Assembly (NCBI GenBank): GCA_032622095.1
Contig: CP136069.1
Location: 41,702,194 to 41,766,193 of the forward strand
Length of the DNA: 64,000 nt
From: Siphonodentalium dalli
Lineage: Eukaryota > Mollusca > Scaphopoda > Gadilida > Siphonodentaliidae
Direction of reading: 5' to 3'
The position numbers and the translations under genes were made by a program. Shown piece by piece: positions 22,805 to 33,446 of this stretch. The notes below the pieces were generated by a model. That model searched no databases, had not been told where the DNA came from, and saw nothing but the letters and a program-made list of their open reading frames with translations. Position 1 is the first letter of the stretch. Every line of letters begins with the position of its first letter.

Positions 22805-23243
22805 ATGAACCTGTTATGGGGCTTTACGAAAACCCTGTGCCAATGCATTCTCTTATATATGCGAGTCGACCATATATATATAGTAGGTCGCCTCGCATAT
22901 ATAAGAGATTGCATTGGCCTACCCAATTGTTAAAGAATTTAAAAACAAATTTAAAAAATAAAAACAAATTGTTAAAGAAAGTAAGAAATAATGATGAAAA
23001 AATGATAAAAATTGTTGAAGAATGTTAGAAAAAATGATAAAAATTGATAAAGAATGTAAGAAAAAAGGATAAAAATTGTTAAAGAATGTTAAGAAAAATT
23101 GATAAAAAAAATGATAAGAATTTGTTAGGCTTATGCATTCTCTTATATATGCGAGGCGACCTATAGTCGAATCGCATATATAAGAGAATGCATTGGCACA
23201 GGGTCTTTAATGCTGCACTAGTGCAGCTCCCGCCATGAAAGGG
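22805..23243. mobile_element. Hybrid: TTAA-3 ends with TTAA-1-type cores
   Basis: The right end is TTAA-3 (TTTAATGCTGCACTAGTGCA, CCATGAAAGGG, TTAA 23244-23247) and the left is a degraded GGGGCTTTACGAAAACCCTG. The two hairpins have the GTCGACC/GGTCGCC loops of TTAA-1. The spacer is expanded to about 210 bp of repeated AAAAATTGTTAAAGAATG. The first loop also has an inserted TATATATA tract. Confidence 0.75.
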
Positions 23244-23580
23244 TTAAACATTGTGACATATGACATACCCTACTCCCTTCCTTCCTGCATAATATTCCAA
23301 TGATTGATCAATTATAATGTGTGCTTCAATTAGCACGAATGGTAAAAACCTTAGGATCCTCCCATTCATAGGAAAGCTCTGATATTTGATGAGATGGTTG
23401 TGGTCCATTGAATAGACTCGATCTTATTGATTCACAGTCCCATGTGAACTCAAGACATACGTGACCGAGACAATAAATGTTCAGTTAGCCGAGTTGATTG
23501 GGGACTTGTTGATTGATCTGATGCTCCGTGAAATTAGTCTTATCAGAAACATCAGGGGGGATCTGGTCTCTTACTCGGGC

Positions 23581-23930
23581 CGAAATGAGGTCCCCAGCGG
23601 GTGAATTTAGTGACGCTACCCCGCACATTCTACTTAGGGCTCATCTTCTCTTGAAAGTATCTTTATTTTCAAATTAACAAGTTTTTTGGTTTCTTTTTCT
23701 TTTTTAGTTTAGTTTCTCTATATCCCCAAATTGGCACCACTGCACAATGCATAATCAATATGCCCAATTGGTGCACATCATCATCTTCACCATCTGGGAA
23801 CTTAATCTGTGTTTATAGGTCTCCCATTGCACCTGAGGTCATGCAGAATGAGGTCCCCAGAGGATGAATTTGGTGATGATAGCCCGCTGTGCAGGGTAGC
23901 ATCTCTAAATTCACTCTCTGGGGACTTCAG
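23581..23930. mobile_element. Pal-hAT MITE lacking both termini
   Basis: Starts inside the hairpin at GAAATGAGGTCCCCAGCGGG, carries the usual middle, and ends ACTCTCTGGGGACTTCAG where a Pal-TA half begins. Confidence 0.65.
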
Positions 23931-24037
23931 TGAGAGCTTTCCGGTGAATGGCAACAAGCCATATTTCCAACTAATTCATGAAAAGTTACTGATAATTCTG
24001 CTGTGGTTAAGGAGTCAATTATTTAGGACATTGCTGT
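23931..24037 (+). mobile_element. Pal-TA MITE, right half
   Basis: GAGAGCTTTCCGGTGAATGG through GGACATTGCTG-TA. It is joined directly to the truncated Pal-hAT copy on its left. Confidence 0.6.
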
Positions 24038-24198
24038 AAATCTTATTTTTGAGCTATGTTTATGCACAGATAATAGTCATGAGTGTAGACATTTTGTTTG
24101 AATATACTTTGTTCTTATGATCTATTATACAAACAAAACAAATTTGATATGTCAAACTATTAATATTTGATGAACGGGAGTGTTAATAATCACTTTAA

Positions 24199-24433
24199 TC
24201 CTTTCAGTGCCAAGTCAGATTTTTGTATCAACCCATATTTCCGTGATCATTTTTCAAATTTATTGATTATAATAATGTGATACATTGATGGAAAGAGCTC
24301 TAATGTGATACATTGATGGAAAGAGCTCTAAGAGCTCTTTCCATCAATGTATCACATTATTATAATCAATAAATTTGAAAAATGATCAAGGAAATAAGGG
24401 TTGATACAAAAATCGGACTTGGCACTGAAAGGA
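24199..24433. mobile_element. TTAA-2 termini with a different palindromic core
   Basis: 235 bp between TTAA (24195-24198, 24434-24437). Both ends match TTAA-2 (CCTTTCAGTGCCAAGTC; TTGTATCAACCCATAT and inverses). The interior is an unrelated perfect palindrome of arms such as GATACATTGATGGAAAGAGC, with one arm partly duplicated. It contains no GCCAATGCATTCTC core. Confidence 0.85.
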
Positions 24434-24502
24434 TTAAGTGCATAGAGCGAAACTATTTTAACAATGCCATTTATTAGAAGTTTTCTTTAAGTGCAAAATT
24501 AA

Positions 24503-24714
24503 CCCTTCTATGACTGGAGCTTCCTGAAATTTTGCAAAAAAAAGTACCAATACATTCCTATAGGGAGCCTCAAATATATAAGAAAATGCATTGGCCTAAC
24601 AATATTTACCTTGACCTTGTAAGCCAGTGCATTTTCTTATATATGAGAGACTTGCATATATAAGAGAATGCACTGGCACAGGATCTTTAATATGCAGCTC
24701 CCGTCATGAAAGGG
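24503..24714 (-). mobile_element. TTAA-3 element
   Basis: Between TTAA (24499-24502, 24715-24718). CCCTTCTATGACTGGAGCTT to TCCCGTCATGAAAGGG. Both cores lost part of an arm. Confidence 0.8.
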
Positions 24715-24767
24715 TTAACTTAATTGCATCACAGATACTTTCCCCGTTATTGTCAACTAGGGGATTG

Positions 24768-24942
24768 CCCGTGAAATTTTGCGAAAACCCTGTGCCAATG
24801 TATTATTTTATGCCTCGCATATATAAGAGAATGCATTGGCCTAACAATATTTACCTTGACCTTGTAAGCCAGTGCATTCTCTTATATATGAGAGGCTCCC
24901 TATGGGAGACTTGCATATACATGTATAAGAGAATGCACTGAC
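24768..24942 (-). mobile_element. TTAA-3 element without termini
   Basis: GTGAAATTTTGCGAAAACCC, a damaged core, ACAATATTTACCTTGACCTT, a second core with an inserted ACATGT. The terminal TTAA-CCCTT is lost on both sides. Confidence 0.7.
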
Positions 24943-25920
24943 TATATAGAGTTTCGTCGGTTTACTGGTGCAAGCGGCATAACTATTATATCTATCATAT
25001 GTACGTTAGGTGACGAAAATTTTGCCATCGCGACCCATGGAAAATGTGCAATTATCAGGCCGTCTTTAATTGATCAGCCTGAAAATTTGCATGTCATATT
25101 ATATGTGTCAGATCGTATGTTCCAAATTTGGGCAACATTAGACACATGGTTGAAAAGTTTATAAACACACCAAAAGTGTGACCAAGTTACTTACACACAC
25201 AGATGAGGGGTTTCATATATAGATTACATTAATTACCATCTGGATATCTTATGTTTTACAAATCAGTGATTTAACCCAAATAAATTTGTATGGTTTAGTC
25301 ATCTAGAGATTAATATTCTCACAACGGGGTAAAAATCAAAGTTGGTTTCTTTATTCTCTCGGCTTGTACTTCACATTTTATTTACCCAGGCGTGTTTGAA
25401 AAGCACTTGAAAACGAACTACTCATCAAAAATACTGAACACAATTGTCCCTGTGTACAGTCATACTCTGTGAACCTTAGAAATATCTGACTCGGACATTG
25501 TTGTGTCGAGGCGACATTGTGCTGAAAATAAGGTGCAGAAATGTGTCACCAGATGGCCTGATTGAAAATTCCCCACTTCTGAATATAACTAGCTTTGTGG
25601 ACCCTCTTCAAAACTGATTCAATGTAAGATATGGTCTCGTTTGAATATTCTTGTACCACAGATCTTTCGCTCTGATAAATTATTGTATATATAATTGGCT
25701 TTTTGAGTTCTGCTTCACAGCTTTGATAATGCCAAAGTATTTTTTGTGCATGAAATGCTTTCCTGATTACTAAATTTGAGTGTACAATCCATAATAGTTT
25801 GATTAGTATTCAATGTATTCATTGCATATAGCACAGCCCATTGGTGGCGTTGTATAAAACACCATCAGATATGCATACCACGATTCTATCTCAGATGTAT
25901 AATGACAATTTCATAAGGTT
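24943..25920. other. Intron stretch with no recognised feature
   Basis: No coding similarity or named repeat seen. Confidence 0.6.
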
Positions 25921-26296
25921 TGGGGCCTATCCTTAGGCAGTTATACTATGTCAGCTGAGAAATCTGAATTTAATGATGTAGGTGGCATTAATATTAATGT
26001 CTGTTATCACTTTCCTTCCTAGACATAAGAGTTGGGTGGTGCAGTGGGAAGGGGGTGGTGTTTGGGAGTTCATGGTGTTTTTGTCATAATTTAATGGGGA
26101 TTTACCTTAGGTAGTTATACTATATCAACTGAATGTAATTTGATGAAGGTGACATTATATACTAAGTTTAATGTGTTAGCTCTCTCCTTTATAGGCTTAA
26201 GTGTTGGGAGGTGCAGTGGAGAGGGGTGGTGTTTGGGAGTTCATGGTGTTTTACTGTTTTTGTCATAATTTTATGGGGCTTTTCCTTCGGCAGTTA
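25921..26296 (+). repeat. Tandem duplication, about 175-180 bp
   Basis: TGGGGCCTATCCTTAGGCAG...GTGTTTGGGAGTTCATGGTG, repeated from 26095 and starting a third time at 26274, where a TTAA-3 copy takes over. Confidence 0.8.
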
Positions 26297-26298
26297 TG

Positions 26299-26541
26299 TA
26301 AGCTTCCAGAAATTTTACAAAAACCATTTGCCAATGCATTCTCTTATATATGCGAGTATCCTCTAGGGAGCCTCACATATATAAGAGAATGAATTGGCCT
26401 AACAAAATTTACCTTGACCTTGTAAGCCAGTGCATACTCTTATATATCTGAGGCTCCCTATGGGAGATTCGCATATATAAGAGAATGCACTGGCACAGAA
26501 TCTGTATTGCTGCACCAGCGCAGCTCCTGTCATGAAAGGGA
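26299..26541 (-). mobile_element. TTAA-3 element, degraded ends
   Basis: GCTTCCAGAAATTTTACAAA, two cores, CTGCACCAGCGCAGCTCC and GTCATGAAAGGG; flanking TTAA lost. Confidence 0.75.
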
Positions 26542-26544
26542 TCT

Positions 26545-26773
26545 ATAAACCCTTTCTTTACTAAATACTCATTGATGAGTAGTTCTCTATAATGTCCTTT
26601 TATGAACTTATTATCTGTACTTTTTCCACCAAAGAATATGAATTCTTCTGTACTTGTATTATCTATTGCCTGCTCCCCCACCCTTGGACACCCCTCGATA
26701 TGAATAGACTATTCTTATATGTACCCATTTATATATCTTTATACCTAGATGGGAGAATCCGTTAGCAGTGTTA
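26545..26773 (+). repeat. Family D fragment
   Basis: AACCCTTTCTTTACTAAATA, GATGAGTAGTTCTC, TATGAACTTATTATCTG, GAATTCTTCTGTACTT, GATGGGAGAATCCG; the same order as 17492-17745 without the central dyad. Confidence 0.55.
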
Positions 26774-26790
26774 ATTATTTTCCAGTGTCA

Positions 26791-26950
26791 AGACGCAATG
26801 TACCTGTACGATATTCGCAATGTACCTGTATGATATTCGCAATGTACCTGTATGATATTCGCAATGTACCTGTATGATATTCGCAATGTACCTGTATGAT
26901 ATTCGCAATGTACCTGTACGATATTCGCAATGTACCTGTACGATATTCGC
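26791..26950 (+). repeat. 22-bp minisatellite, about 7 copies
   Basis: Unit GCAATGTACCTGTAYGATAT + TC; the outer copies have TACG and the inner copies TATG. Confidence 0.92.
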
Positions 26951-27462
26951 TCATTTGACCGACATCTACCAAACACTGTTATGTGCTCTTTTAGACTGTC
27001 AATTCAGCAGTATCAATTTGTCTGGACTCAATCCAGCAAATCTGTTCTCCACACCAATCTCTCTTCAATAAGACAGTGATAATTACAGAGCTGTAGAGCA
27101 GATCTTAGATAAAGTGAGAAAGTTGGCACATGTCATACCACAATCAGAAGAATAACCAGCTCCTTCCAGGAGGAAGACACACAAACCTGAGTAAAAACAA
27201 ACAATCCGATATAAATATCTCTAACTGTGTTCTATAAAAAATGTTTTTGTCTCAATTTCCCCCATAAATACCTCAGAAGATTAAAATTCCTCGGGTGATT
27301 GGCAAACACCCAGTAACTAAGTTTTTGAGCAGTTCCAATTAAATTACTTATTTACTTATATGCATTGACAGTGTCCTGAATACAGGTTGTGGAATGTGGA
27401 ACTGATTGACTTTTAGCAGTAAGATTGGGTGATCATACCTTTATTTTTTGTCATTTGTCATT

Positions 27463-27720
27463 TTTAGCTCAACTTCAAGCTTGAGTTATTGCCATGGGTT
27501 GGCGTCTGTTGTCTGTCAACAATTTCCTTTGGCTCACCCTACAGGATGCATCCCTCATCCAATCATCACCAATTTTCATATGGATCTTTGGGGTTACCTC
27601 TAGATGGGAGCCATCAATTATTTCCTGCCAGCAGCCATCTTGGTTTCAAATTTGAATCCATTGGCACACCCTGCAGCCCGCATTTATTGGAGCGATGTTT
27701 GAATTGAAAATAATTTCATC
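27463..27720 (+). repeat. Possible dispersed repeat with hairpin head
   Basis: TTTTTAGCTCAACTTCAAGC...TTGAGTTATTGCCATGGGTTGG has the short hairpin head plus TGCCATGGG layout of a repeat common in mollusc genomes, from memory. No second copy in the window. Confidence 0.3.
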
Positions 27721-27825
27721 TACACAATACAATCCCTGTACTCTGACTTTTTTACTTTCTATTCATTGCTCAGCAAAAAATTAATTCCTTCTCAAATTGA
27801 GCTACAGTTTCAATTACACTTTTAT

Positions 27826-28075
27826 TATGTGTACCCATACCATGCATGTTACACTAAAATACTGACATCTGGATCAACAATCCATCGTTCATCCATATGT
27901 CTGTCTGTCTGGGCATCTGTCCATACATAGGCACATCCGATAACTCAAGCATTTTTCTTGTGATCTTTGTCAAATGTTTCAGGTAAATGTTTATGATGAC
28001 ACACCACTCACCTGCATAGTTTTGGGTAATGGACCAGTTGATTGGTGTAGAAAATAGTAACCCTTGCTATATTTT
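27826..28075 (+). mobile_element. HINE-like element, 5' part
   Basis: ATGTGTACCCATACCATGCA following TTTTATT, then GACATCTGGATCAACAATCC and a GTCT tract. It ends without the 3' hairpin, shortly before a SINE. Confidence 0.5.
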
Positions 28076-28106
28076 TCTAGCAGTATATTTTTCAATGAGT
28101 CTTGAG

Positions 28107-28494
28107 TGGTGGAGCTCCGTGGTCCAGTGGTTAGAACGTCAGACTTGTCGTTGCTGTCAACACAGCTAGATGAGTTCACAGCCCGCCACTGGTCTAATGT
28201 AGCTGTGGCTTGGCCAAATTGATCGATGTGCAATTTCCGGCCCTTGAGCAAGGTCACTCGTACTGTGTCTGCTTCGCACCACCCATGCCTTGCAAGGGTA
28301 CCTGATTATGAGCAGTGACATATCTTGTTAGTATGCTAGCCATATTGTGGCTGTACCTCCCCCTTCCCCGGGGAGCAGTAGATGGTTACTGAGTGTTCAA
28401 CCTCATCAGGGTAATAATTGTCATTAGCGTCTTGGAACAATTAAGTATAATTGGTAATAAGCACTGTATAAAAACTGTCATTATTATTATTAAT
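28107..28494 (+). mobile_element. tRNA-derived SINE
   Basis: The 5' part carries a box-A-like TGGTCCAGTGGTTAGAAC (28120-28137) and a degraded box B (GAGTTCACAGCCCGCC). The 3' part reads AAGCACTGTATAAAAACTGT followed by an ATT repeat tail, like tails of invertebrate Meta-type SINEs (from memory). Imperfect 13-bp flanking repeats (AATGAGTCTTGAG at 28094-28106; ATTGAGTCCTGAG at 28495-28507) support target-primed insertion. It lies about 850 bp before the second EXT1 exon. Confidence 0.75.
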
Positions 28495-28507
28495 ATTGAG
28501 TCCTGAG

Positions 28508-29340
28508 AAGATGCTTAATTTTTAAAAATATTTAGTTCTTGAAACGTTTCTTTGAGTTTCAAAGCAAAAATGATATAAGCTATCTTTATGCCACCTTACA
28601 GGTTACAGTGAAGTAATTCGATTGGTAGCGCCCTCCAACGGATTTTGGACCAAGATGCAGGAGAGAATTAAAAAAATTCTGGGCTCTGGTTGGTTAATAG
28701 TAGTTTCGATATTTAAACATATAAAATACATGCAATCACTCCTCTTGAAATTTCAGACTCCAAACAAAACATTGGCACATTGTAAAGCACGTGGTTCCTA
28801 GATTAAATTTTTTCGGTGTGGTGAAAAATGTCAATATTTTTTTCATGCAATTCTGACTCTCGATTATAAATCCCAAATTTAAAGGTACATTCCATGCTCA
28901 ACGATATGATTTTTTTCATGCTGAAACTTTGCGCAGATGCCAATTCCGGTGACCATGTACTCATTTATCACAATTCGTGGATAGTCAGGGCACAGGCCAT
29001 TATATGTTAACACTGAGGCCTATGGGAAATAATTACTTCACTGTAACCTACAGCAAGTGGCAGAAATGAGAAAATTGTTGGAGACATTCGTGTTACTCAT
29101 AGATGCCATTTAGTATGGTTAGGTGTGATAGATTAGCAGAAACCCAGTCCAGACAGATCTCGTATTTCTTCCCTTAGTTCAGGTGATTTGTCTAACAAGA
29201 AGTGACTTAATCTAAATGGATTGGAAACAGTGTCATAAATTGTGTCTCTCTTTAGTTCGCCAGAGATATACGATTAGTTATGGTCCTCAGACTTCTCGCT
29301 GTTTTATGAAGGGTATACATAACTCTCATGTCTTGTGTCT
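28508..29340. other. EXT1: Intron sequence upstream of the second EXT1 exon
   Basis: No repeat family recognised. Two CTTACAGGTTACAGTGAAGTA-like words (28596-28619 and, inverted, about 29035-29055: ACTTCACTGTAACC) hint at an old inverted repeat of unknown type. Confidence 0.45.
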
Positions 29341-29346
29341 TTCCAG

Positions 29347-29466
29347 GTCCCATCAATTGTGCGATCCATTCCCGAATCAGTGATCCTGTCGCTACGTCAG
29401 CAGACGCAGTTGCTATGGGAATCATATTTTTCTTCTGTGGATAAAATCATCTCCACTACTCTTGAA
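29347..29466 (+). CDS. EXT1: EXT1 (exostosin-1) next internal exon
   Basis: The 120-bp, 40-codon exon begins [12 protein letters not shown], contains [19 protein letters not shown] and ends STTLE. It follows the exon at 10212-10338 directly in the protein ([12 protein letters not shown]), so the two are consecutive and joined by a phase-0 intron. Acceptor ctttccag|GTC and donor GAA|gtaagt both match consensus. From memory the length and both borders equal human EXT1 exon 4 (residues 389-428). The segment lies at the end of the exostosin/GT47 domain, leading into the linker before the GT64 domain. The next expected residues (IIQDR...HPGG...) were sought and not found up to 64000, so the following intron is at least 34.5 kb. 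Confidence 0.96.
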
Positions 29467-29749
29467 GTAAGTATTTATTGCCCAGTGAACGAAACCATGC
29501 CTACATTGAAAGAATGAAGACAAATCATTTGTAATATTATTGACTGGGGATTTCCCATCAAAATGACAGGGTGACACGCAGGAAAATATCGTCACCGCTA
29601 ATAACGATATAAAGAAAGCTGGCAAGCGATGCTCAAGAGTTTTTCTAATGACGGACATCCGATTGTCTTCACATTCTAAGATGTGCCGCATATGACATGG
29701 TCAAAATTTGGGCGCAATTGGACACAAACATTTTGCTTTTATATAGATA

Positions 29750-29970
29750 CAGTAATGCCCTAAGAGGCTAAGTAATCGACTCCATAACCACAGCAGAATT
29801 ATGGTTAACTTTTCAGGATTTAGTCGGAAATATGGCTTGTTGCCATTCATCGGAAAGCTCTCGGGGAGAGCTTTCCGATGAATGGCAACAAGCCATATTT
29901 CCGACTAAATCCTGAAAAGTTACCCATAATTCTGCTGTGGTTATGGAGTCGATTACGTAGAGCATTACTG
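29750..29970. mobile_element. Pal-TA MITE, full length
   Basis: A 221-bp palindrome CAGTAATGCCC...AGCATTACTG between TA dinucleotides (29748-29749, 29971-29972), located 284 bp downstream of the second EXT1 exon. Its transcript would form a long hairpin close to the donor site. Confidence 0.82.
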
Positions 29971-30281
29971 TAGATTATCCTGGATAATCAGGAAAATATG
30001 TCTGGAATTGTGTTGGAAATTCAAGTTATTGCACACTCTTTGCTTCTTTTTTTTGCGAAATAAAAAATAAAAAATCTGTCTTGTCCTTAGATAATACAAA
30101 CCTATTATGTTGACGACTTCCGTGATGATGACATTAACTATTACAGAAAATTTTGTCACTATTATGAGGTATATTCCATGTAAATAACCTGTTCAATTAA
30201 ATAGTACCAATTTTAGTATTCCACAATCTACATCTGGGAGTGCAATAAACATAGAACGATAGAGTAGTGTGAACTGGTTAA

Positions 30282-30661
30282 CCCTTTACCCAACAAACCG
30301 GCCAAAACCGGCCAAATAAAGCTTCAACAGCCTAAAATATCTTCGGTCTGTCTCAATAGAACCATACAAATATGGATATCGTTGGAACCGGCTCCTTGAC
30401 CACATTGTGATGGTTACAGTTATGCCCTGTGCCAATGCATTCTCTTATATATGCGAGTCGACCATAGATCGCCTCGCATATATAAGAGAATGCATTGGCC
30501 TAAAAAAACACTTTTTACCATTTTTTCTTACATTCTTTAACAATTTTATAATTTTTAATGTGTTAAGCCAATGCATTCTCTTATATATGCGAGGCGACCT
30601 ATGGTCGACTCGCATATATAAGAGAATGCATTGGCACAGGGCCCTTCTGTTGGGTAAAGGG
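30282..30661 (+). mobile_element. TTAA-1 element, full length
   Basis: 380 bp between TTAA (30278-30281, 30662-30665). One end is CCCTTTACCCAACAAACCGG with a roughly 140-bp unique arm, then two inverted hairpin cores separated by an A/T-rich spacer (CATTCTTTAACAATTTTATA). Confidence 0.88.
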
Positions 30662-30899
30662 TTAACTAGTCATTGCACTCGTTTTTCGTACTGTTAGGTG
30701 CAACTCGAACCTCCAGTACCTGGCATTACTGTACCTGGTCATGTGATCAGATATATGGAGTCAATGTAACTTAATGAAATACAGGGGTTCAGTTTGGTTA
30801 ATAATCTAGACGTCTGTCTCTAAACTGCACTTTAGGTGCCTGTGAATCATAATCCAAAGTTATTCAAACAGGTGCACTGATATAAAACACACTGCAAGC

Positions 30900-31900
30900 A
30901 ATAAAAACTAGTATAGAAGCACTCAGATCGTATTCTCTATTCAGCTTACATAAGAGATATGCAAATGTTTGCACAAACATGCACAGGTTTCTTCATATCT
31001 GGTACAAAATGATTATCAAACACTTCTTCGCTTGAGAATACAGTCATTGGCAATTTCAAACCCAAGCTCCTGTACATGTACATGTCACTATAATACTGAC
31101 ATGTACATGAGCTTGGGTTCAAAAATGCCAAATTCTGATTTTGATTCTTTTTTTTTAAATATAAAAAAATGAATGGGTTTATAAATGGTTCAAAACAGCA
31201 GAAGAAGTTGTCATACACTTTCAGGGAACCATATTCTAAGTTGACTCTATTTCACCATCACCGCTGGTTCAGTATGTGACACTGCAAGTATCAATACCTG
31301 TATAGAAGCACTCAGATCATATTCTCAATTCAGCTTACATTGTACATTATAGATATAAATATGCGCAGGTTTCTTCATATCTTATACAAATGGATTATGA
31401 AACACTTCTTAATTTTCACTTGAGAAACCGACTTGAACATCAGTTTTGTGTTTGAAATTGCCAAATGCTGATTTGCTTCTTTTGTTTTGTTTTTTGGAGA
31501 TACATGTAGAGGGAAACAATTATTATTTTATGGGTTTAAATGTCCCAGTACAGGGGAAGAAAATTGTAACAAACTTTCAGGGAATCTTATTCTAATTTGA
31601 TCATTCACCATCACTGCTGGTTCAGTATGTGACATAGTCTGCGCTCAGACGAAAAAATATGAAATATTTCGTCTGATTCCTTCTCCATAAAAAATAGTAA
31701 TATTTGCGTATGTGGAAGTAATCAGATGATTGATTGTATGTTCTAATCAGCTTAAGGGACACAGACTGTATGTGACATGGCAAATATCAAAACCAGTACT
31801 TAAGTACTCATATCATATTTATGTAAGATAAATGCAAATGTTTGCATAAACATGCACAGATATCTTCATATCGGGTACAAATAGATTACGAAACACTTCT
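30900..31900 (+). repeat. Three diverged tandem units, about 390-490 bp
   Basis: Landmarks GTATAGAAGCACTCAGATC (30911, 31300) with a weaker match at 31795, and CAGGTTTCTTCATATC then AACACTTCTT in all three. The second unit contains an extra segment at about 31640-31765 whose ends share ATAGTCTG/ACAGACT. Confidence 0.75.
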
Positions 31901-31951
31901 TAATTTTGACTTGAGAATACAGATATGTTCATGAAGATAAGTTTGGAAATA

Positions 31952-32049
31952 CAGTAATGCCCTAAATAATATGGATTTCCGACTAAATCCTGAAAAGTTA
32001 CCCATAATTCTGCTGTGGTTAAGGAGTTGATTATTTAGGGCATTACTTG
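31952..32049. mobile_element. Pal-TA MITE, internal deletion
   Basis: A 98-bp derivative with both ends (CAGTAATGCCC and GGGCATTACTTG) between TA, but most of the left arm lost. Confidence 0.7.
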
Positions 32050-32185
32050 TAACTTCTTGATACATATTTTTCTCCAAAGAGAAGAATTAGCTGAAGGTCT
32101 AACTTGTTCAAAACCATTTTTCATGCGGATGGAGTTGTTTGGAGTGGAGAATAACCACTAGGCTGACAAGTAACTTGTGGCTATA

Positions 32186-32312
32186 CAGTAATGCCCTAAA
32201 TAATCGACTCCTTAACCATATGAGAATTATGGGTAATTTTTCAGGACTAAATCCTGAAAAATTACCCATAATTCTCATGTGGTTAAGGAGTCGATTATTT
32301 AGGGCATTACTG
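32186..32312. mobile_element. Pal-TA MITE, short perfect palindrome
   Basis: 127 bp, TA-flanked. The arms are complementary almost to the base down to a CAGGACTAAATCCTG centre. The inner hairpin of full-length copies is absent, and both arms carry the same variant (ATATGAGAATTATGGG; ATTCTCATGTGG). Confidence 0.8.
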
Positions 32313-32619
32313 TACTCGAGCTATTGAGCAAAGATTTCAATTTAATATGTATGCAAGATTATTCATTCCCAAGTACTAGTATGCCATGTGCTATGGTGGC
32401 AATTAGTTCTTACCATACACAGTTTAATAATTATTATTAATTATAGGTAATGGTTGTCCACTAATTAATCTGAATTGCTTCATAAATACATGATCAACAA
32501 GCAAAAAATAAAGAAAATATGCCACAGGATAAAGGCTGGGGTGAGGGCTGGTAACGGCTAATTTCCAATCAATGGCAGGGTCTCTGATGTGTTCAAATGA
32601 AAACTTGTGCAAAAATGAT

Positions 32620-32720
32620 TCCATTCTGCAATACACATTTCTGCAATACACATTTCTGCAATAGGACCATTCTGCAATACACATTTTTGCAATAGGACCA
32701 TTCTGCAATACACATTTCAG
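32620..32720 (+). repeat. Short tandem repeat (CTGCAATACACATTT)
   Basis: CTGCAATACACATTT occurs four times, with ATAGGACCATT inserted between some copies. Confidence 0.85.
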
Positions 32721-32921
32721 CTTGTGAGGCCTCCCGGCTCAGTACATGATTATCATTATAAGCGAAACAACTTCATGAGAGTTCTAAATGCCATAACAAT
32801 ATGCATGGCATTCTGGGTCAGGACGCTCCCACGGCTAAAGCTGCATTGTCTTCATATAAAAAGAAATAGATGTCATTCTTGGCAAATCTGATAAAGTTTA
32901 TCCTGGCATGGTACCCTGGAG

Positions 32922-33027
32922 TCTTGGCATATCGCAGGGAGTGGAACATCGAAGACGGTGGTGATCTCACATACTCTTGGCATATCGCAGGGAGTGGAAC
33001 ATCGAAGGCGGTGGTGATCTCACATAC
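32922..33027 (+). repeat. 53-bp tandem duplication
   Basis: TCTTGGCATATCGCAGGGAG...GATCTCACATAC occurs twice in a row with one mismatch (GAAGACGG/GAAGGCGG), which implies a recent event. Confidence 0.9.
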
Positions 33028-33235
33028 TCCATGAACATTCGTACTTCCAACAGTAGCAATTCATCTGCATTACAGTGATGTTCAGGGCCTCCACAGTTGA
33101 TATTTGTTTTCTCATGCTGTGCATTCTCAAATTTCTACTGCTGTATTTTGTGCAGGACTATGATATTTCAGAATTGTCCACAACTACATGTACCAGGTGC
33201 TGGACATGAAAATTCAGCTTCGTGTGTTGAAAATT

Positions 33236-33446
33236 ATTATTATATATACCCCCACTCTGGAAGAGAATGGGGGGTATACTGGATTGACATCGTCAATCCA
33301 TCCATCATTCCGTCCATCTGGACATCTATCCTTCCATTTTCCAATCCTTCTGTCAAGCCATCTGTCCGTCCAAACAGATACATGTATCTCCACCACTGTT
33401 TGACGATTCTCAAAGAAATTTGGTATAGTAGTTCCTTGTTCTTGGG
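33236..33446 (+). repeat. Family J repeat (hairpin head and TCC-rich tract)
   Basis: TATATACCCCCACTCTGGAA...GGGGGGTATACTGGATTG, CCATCC/GTCCGTCC tract, ATCTCCACCACTG. The Pal-hAT element at 33447 follows. Confidence 0.45.

Larger units (their letters stand above)
10339..29346 (+). other. EXT1: EXT1 intron, 19,008 bp
   Basis: Complete GT-AG intron (gtatgt...tttccag) between the two EXT1 exons. It holds no other gene I recognise. The content is dispersed palindromic elements, a 36-bp and a 22-bp minisatellite, and a SINE, listed separately. Confidence 0.9.

Noticed and set aside
26874-27071. Short frames across the 22-bp repeat
   Set aside because: Tandem-repeat artefact; no similarity to a protein.
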